Positions 60,263 to 64,000 of a DNA stretch of 64,000 bases are shown here, piece after piece (the first letter of the stretch is position 1; every line of letters starts with the position of its first letter). The stretch is from Sphingomonas sp. OK281. GTDB lineage: Bacteria; Pseudomonadota; Alphaproteobacteria; Sphingomonadales; Sphingomonadaceae. Under the pieces are notes generated by a model. The model saw nothing but the letters and a program-made list of their open reading frames with translations. It was not told the origin of the DNA and did no database searches. Made by a program: the position numbers and the translations under genes. The stretch is taken from NCBI RefSeq assembly GCF_900115295.1, contig NZ_FOVZ01000011.1, positions 1 through 64,000 on the forward strand, given 5' to 3'.

Positions 60263-60333
60263 CTGCTACTCCCTGATCGGAGCAACTTACGATCGTGGCG
60301 GCAAAGAGCCAGCCGACATGTTGGCAGTCGGCA

Positions 60334-60362
60334 TGATGCAAAAATCACAGGTTATGCATTGA
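60334..60362 (+). repeat. Resolvase-2-like site flanking the secreted-protein gene
   Basis: TGATGCAAAAATCA is identical in its first 14 bases to the site at 59527, followed by CAGGTTATGCATTGA, which carries the GGTTATGC half found before resolvase 2 (26089). The two copies are in the same orientation 807 bp apart. The remainder of 60263-60487 shows no gene. Confidence 0.55.
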
Positions 60363-60487
60363 CCAAAAAATGGCGAGAAACCGTCTCCTGCGATATCTTG
60401 ACCGCGGTGCCCATTTCGGAAAACCGTGGCCACAGAATCCACGCTGCCGATTGCCGTAACGGGATTATCCAGACTTCCCGAAGCGAC

Positions 60488-61045
60488 TTAACAGCAGGCC
60501 GCACCGCGCTGATCGATCCAGGCACGTGTCTCCGCCAAGACCTCGTCGGATAGCGCAGGATCGTCGACAGCACGCGCGAGGATGACCGCACCCACCATCG
60601 CTGCCCAGCTGCCAATTGCCGCACGCCGCCTCTCGTCGGCATCCGCCCCCGAAACGGCATCGGAGAGTCGATCGATCTGACTGCGCAGGCCGTTGGTCAT
60701 CGCCTCACGGGCCTCTGGTGATTGATGCCGCAACGGGCTGGCGAGGCCGGCGGTCGGGCAGCCGGTCGCCGCGTGGTCGCGGTGATGGGGTGACAGATAC
60801 GCATCGAGATACGCCTGCAGGTCGCCGCTGACGCTGTCGGACGGGGTAAGCGCATGCGTGACCGTTTGCGCGATCAAATCGTCCTTCGACGCGAAGTGAC
60901 CGTAGAACGCGCCATGCGTCATTCCTGCAGCCTTCATAACCTCTGACACCGTGACCGCGTCGAACCCGCGATCGCGAAACAGCATGCTGGCGGCATCGAG
61001 GATGCGCGTGCGGTTCGCCGACATCTGCTCGCGACTTACTTTCAT
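60488..61045 (-). CDS. TetR-family repressor
   Basis: A 185-residue TetR protein. HTH residues are about 10-55 (RTRILDAASMLFRDRGFDAVTVSEVMKAAGMTHGAFYGHF-type), and the ligand-binding helices contain ATGCPTAGLASPLRHQSPEARE, as in many TetR_C regulators of oxidoreductase genes. ATG 61045 has CAGGAG 9 nt upstream. It is divergent from an SDR/oxidoreductase/hydrolase operon, with a dyad between them. Confidence 0.92.
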   Translation of the reverse strand: MKVSREQMSANRTRILDAASMLFRDRGFDAVTVSEVMKAAGMTHGAFYGHFASKDDLIAQTVTHALTPSDSVSGDLQAYLDAYLSPHHRDHAATGCPTAGLASPLRHQSPEAREAMTNGLRSQIDRLSDAVSGADADERRRAAIGSWAAMVGAVILARAVDDPALSDEVLAETRAWIDQRGAACC

Positions 61046-61079
61046 GGCGAAAAACTCCTGGGACGGCATTGACAGTTTC

Positions 61080-61119
61080 ATGACGGCCATCATATTTGAT
61101 CAATCATGATGACCGTCAT
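61080..61119. promoter_or_regulatory. TetR operator candidate
   Basis: ATGACGGCCATCAT (61080-61093) and ATGATGACCGTCAT (61106-61119) form 14-bp inverted arms with one mismatch, between the TetR start (61045) and the SDR start (61153). The position suits repression of both promoters. Confidence 0.8.
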
Positions 61120-61152
61120 GTATATAAGCATCGGCCGAAAGAGAGCAATCCC

Positions 61153-61932
61153 ATGACCCGTCCAACCGTTCTCATCACCGGTGCCTCCACCGGCATCGGC
61201 GCGACCTACGCCGACCGTTTTGCCCGTCGCGGCCACGATCTCGTTCTCGTCGCCCGCGATACTGCACGGCTCGAGGCGCTTGCGGCACAGCTCAAGGGTG
61301 AGAGCGGCGTGACGGTCGACATCCTGACGGCGGACCTGACGCGCGAGGACGATATCGCCGCGGTCGAAACGCGCCTGCGCGAGGACGCTGCCATCGAGAT
61401 ACTGATCAACAATGCGGGGGCAGGACTGGGAGGAAGCTTCGTCGACCAGTCGGCAGACGCGGTGCGGGGCAATGTCGCGCTCAACACGACGGCGGTCGTC
61501 CGGCTCGCCCATGCGGTTGCGCCGCGTCTCGTCGCGGCGGGCACGGGATCAATCGTCAACCTGGGCTCGGTGGTCGGGCTCGCACCCGAGTTCGGGATGA
61601 CTGTGTACGGCGCGACCAAGGCGTTCGTGCTGTTCCTGTCGCAGGGGCTTGCGCTCGAACTCGGTCCGAAGGGCGTCTATGTCCAGGCGGTACTGCCGGC
61701 TGCGACCAGGACCGAGCTATGGGGTCGCGCAGGCGCCGACGAAGCCGCGTTGCCACCGATGATGGACGTGAACGAACTGGTCGATGCGGCGCTGATCGGC
61801 TTTGATCGCCGCGAGGGCGTGACGATCCCGACGTTGCACGAAGGCGAACTCTGGAATGCGTTCGACGATGCCCGGAAGGCGATGGTGCCGCGGTTCGCCC
61901 AGTTGCTCCGCGCAGATCGCTACGTCGCCTGA
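61153..61932 (+). CDS. Short-chain dehydrogenase/reductase (SDR)
   Basis: A 259-residue classical SDR. The NAD(P) motif is LITGASTGIGATYADRFARRG (TGxxxGIG), with INNAGAG, a catalytic Ser in NLGSVVG and YGATKAF (Tyr-x3-Lys). Substrate unknown. It begins a three-gene plus-strand operon controlled by the divergent TetR. The frame open from 61096 is disregarded because it crosses the operator. Confidence 0.92.
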   Translation: MTRPTVLITGASTGIGATYADRFARRGHDLVLVARDTARLEALAAQLKGESGVTVDILTADLTREDDIAAVETRLREDAAIEILINNAGAGLGGSFVDQSADAVRGNVALNTTAVVRLAHAVAPRLVAAGTGSIVNLGSVVGLAPEFGMTVYGATKAFVLFLSQGLALELGPKGVYVQAVLPAATRTELWGRAGADEAALPPMMDVNELVDAALIGFDRREGVTIPTLHEGELWNAFDDARKAMVPRFAQLLRADRYVA

Positions 61933-61983
61933 CGTGCGCGCCGAGTGCCGTAACTCCAACGCCTCTAGAGGACACGAAGCATC

Positions 61984-62985
61984 ATGAAAGCCTATATCCT
62001 CGACGCCTACGACAAGGGTAACCAGCTGCGGCTCGGCGAGATGCCAGACCCGGTGGTCGGGCCGGACGACGTTCTAATCGAGATCCACGCCACGGGCCTC
62101 AACGTCATCGACTCGAAGATCCGCAACGGTGAATTCAAGCTGATCCTGCCTTACAAGCCACCCTTTGTCCTCGGCGCGGATTTCGCCGGGATCGTGACGC
62201 GCGTCGGTGCCAACGTGACGCGGTTCGCGATCGGCGATGCGGTCTATGGCAGTCCGCGGCAAGGCCGGATCGGCACGTTCGCCGAGGTCATTGCGGTGGA
62301 TCAGGCCGACGTCGCACTCAAGCCCGCGAACCTCTCGATGGAGGAGGCCGCATCGATCCCGCTCGTCGGCCTTACCGCGTGGCAGGTGTTGGTCGAGCGC
62401 GCCAAACTCCAGCGTGGCCAGAGGGTGCTTATCCACGCCGGATCGGGCGGCGTCGGGACGTTCGCCATCCAGCTTGCAAAGCATCTCGGCCTGCATGTCG
62501 CGACGACCGCTGGCACGAGCAATCTTGATCTGGTCCGGGAACTCGGCGCGGATACCGTCGTCGATTACAAGGCGCAGGATTTTTCCGACCTTCTGTCCGG
62601 CTACGACGTGGCGCTTAACAGCCTCGACGGGACGACGCTTGCAAAGTCGCTCAAGGTGCTGAAACCCGGCACCAAGCTCATCTCGATCTCGGGGCCGCCC
62701 GATCCGGTGTTCGCCCGGCAGCAAGGCCTCAACTGGGGTCTGCGCCAGGTCATGCGCCTGCTCAGCGCGAGCATCCGGCGGAAGGCGCGACGACGCGGCA
62801 TCGACTACTCGTTCCTGTTCATGCAGGCGAACGGCGAGCAACTTTCGTCCATCACGACGCTGATCGAAAGCGGCGCGATCCGGCCTGTCGTCGACCGCGT
62901 CTTCCCCTTTGCCGCGCTGAACGACGCGTTGGCCTACATCGATACCGGCCGCGCAAAGGGCAAGGTTGTCGTCAGCATCCGCTGA
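61984..62985 (+). CDS. NADP-dependent quinone-oxidoreductase-like MDR protein
   Basis: A 333-residue medium-chain reductase without structural zinc. The N-terminal GroES-like fold has LGADFAGIVTRVGANVTRFAIGD, and the cofactor motif is LIHAGSGGVGTFAIQLAK (about residues 149-166). LVRELGADTVVDYKAQDF is the usual domain partner. Probably reduces quinones or enones. It is 51 bp after the SDR, in the TetR-controlled operon. Confidence 0.92.
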   Translation: MKAYILDAYDKGNQLRLGEMPDPVVGPDDVLIEIHATGLNVIDSKIRNGEFKLILPYKPPFVLGADFAGIVTRVGANVTRFAIGDAVYGSPRQGRIGTFAEVIAVDQADVALKPANLSMEEAASIPLVGLTAWQVLVERAKLQRGQRVLIHAGSGGVGTFAIQLAKHLGLHVATTAGTSNLDLVRELGADTVVDYKAQDFSDLLSGYDVALNSLDGTTLAKSLKVLKPGTKLISISGPPDPVFARQQGLNWGLRQVMRLLSASIRRKARRRGIDYSFLFMQANGEQLSSITTLIESGAIRPVVDRVFPFAALNDALAYIDTGRAKGKVVVSIR

Positions 62986-63013
62986 ATTCTGCCACTCGAA
63001 CACGGTAGCCACC

Positions 63014-63889
63014 ATGACAAACCCCGCCCCGCGCACGCGCGCCAACGACACCTGGATCGCCACGCCGACGCTCACGACCAAGGCGGCAGGCACGACGTTT
63101 GCCTATCGACGGCTTGGCCCGGCGCAGGGCGTGCCCGTCATCCTGCTGGACCACTGGGGCGCCAACCTCGACAATTTCGATCCACGCATCGTCGATGGCC
63201 TCGCGCAGGACCGGCCAGTCTACGCGCTGGACTATCGGGGCGTGGGTAAGTCGGGTGGCGAAGCGCCGCTTACGATCGCGGCGATGGCCGAGGACATGGT
63301 CGCCGTCATCGCGAGCCTTGGGCTAGACACTCTCGATCTGATCGGCTTCTCGCTCGGCGGGTTCGTCGCGCAGCAGATCGCGCTCACCTGGCCGAACCTC
63401 GTGCGCAAGCTGGTGCTGGCCGGTACCGGACCCGCCGGTGGCGCAGGCATCGAACAGGTCGGTGCAATTTCATGGCCGCTGATCATCAAGGGGCTGCTGA
63501 CCCTGAAGGACCCGAAGGCCTATCTCTTCTTCACGTCGACCACGAACGGTCGACAGGCGGCTAGGGCGTTCCTGCTGCGGTTGAAGGAACGCAAGACCGA
63601 CCGCGATGCGGCGGTGACGCCGAAGGTATTCCTGCGTCAGTTGCGGGCTATCGCGGCATGGGGCCGGCAGCAACCGCAGAACCTCGTTAGCATCGCGCGG
63701 CCGGTGCTCATCGCGAACGGCGACCATGACATCATGGTGCCGAGCGAGAACTCGGTCGATATGGCGCGCCGCATCCCGGGAGCCGAGCTTGTCCTGTACC
63801 CAGACGCGGGCCACGGCGGGATATTCCAGTATCACAAGGACTTCCTGCGGCGCGTGCGGGCATTCCTCGACGGCTGGAGCAGCACCTGA
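63014..63889 (+). CDS. Alpha/beta hydrolase
   Basis: A 291-residue alpha/beta hydrolase. The oxyanion-loop region is VILLDHWGANLDNFD, the nucleophile elbow is LIGFSLGGFVAQQ (Ser), the acid is in LIANGDHDIMVPSE, and the catalytic His is in YPDAGHGGIFQ. The substrate is unknown, but it looks like an esterase or peroxidase-like member. It starts 28 bp after the MDR gene and completes the operon. After it, 63890-64000 contains nothing recognisable. Confidence 0.92.
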   Translation: MTNPAPRTRANDTWIATPTLTTKAAGTTFAYRRLGPAQGVPVILLDHWGANLDNFDPRIVDGLAQDRPVYALDYRGVGKSGGEAPLTIAAMAEDMVAVIASLGLDTLDLIGFSLGGFVAQQIALTWPNLVRKLVLAGTGPAGGAGIEQVGAISWPLIIKGLLTLKDPKAYLFFTSTTNGRQAARAFLLRLKERKTDRDAAVTPKVFLRQLRAIAAWGRQQPQNLVSIARPVLIANGDHDIMVPSENSVDMARRIPGAELVLYPDAGHGGIFQYHKDFLRRVRAFLDGWSST

Positions 63890-64000
63890 ATCAGGTCGAG
63901 ATGACGTTCTGCGCGGGACATAAGCAGTCCCTTCCGAGGGTATATTGCCACCATCTCACAGTGAGCAATCTTCCCGAAATTGGATCCTTTCGAGGATGCG

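Overview
This window looks like the replication-proximal part of a large accessory plasmid from a Sphingomonas-like alphaproteobacterium. The evidence is GC-rich coding DNA, an RPA-family replication initiator next to parA-parB, two palindromic parS-like sites, a block of origin iterons, and many serine recombinases and metal/oxyanion resistance genes. No rRNA, tRNA or ribosomal protein gene is visible. The sequence begins inside an 11-bp tandem repeat, so base 1 is probably a linearisation or contig break.

Layout. 0-6.2 kb: structured RNA plus small gene, HAD-like protein, oriV iterons, repA, parS, parB, parA. 6.7-24.3 kb: inorganic-ion region with a soluble sulfite-oxidase-like molybdoenzyme, two DUF202 membrane proteins, an intact IS3-family (IS407-type) element with 4-bp target duplication, a fluoride-riboswitch-controlled ClC, a sulfite module (LysR, TDT exporter, SorA, SorB), malate dehydrogenase, two YVTN propeller proteins with DUF305, a broken CtaG-like gene, a ClC-CBS channel and an SLC13-type permease. 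24.3-34.5 kb: defence island with two resolvases, an HNH-like protein, an AbiE type IV toxin-antitoxin pair behind two large palindromes, and a complete qatABCD operon. 34.6-50.7 kb: resistance block with fluoride-riboswitch/crcB, nhaA, rodA, arsR-C-B-ynfA-H, a Cys-rich secreted peptide, and a MerR-controlled CDF/CzcCBA/ZIP operon. 51-59 kb: second defence island with a zinc-peptidase-like protein, a resolvase-methylase-BsuBI/PstI-type endonuclease operon, and an Xre regulator plus RloC/PrrC-like anticodon nuclease. 59.5-64 kb: secreted hypothetical protein, then TetR, SDR, quinone-oxidoreductase-like and alpha/beta-hydrolase genes.

How it works together. The cargo is protective: export or detoxification of F-, sulfite, arsenic and divalent metals, alongside at least four anti-phage or addiction modules. 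The most unusual feature is that sequences resembling the upstream sites of the three serine resolvases recur at other places in the window, mostly at borders between functional blocks. This suggests modular assembly by serine recombinases (inference). Two fluoride riboswitches, 25 kb apart, govern two unrelated fluoride exporters.
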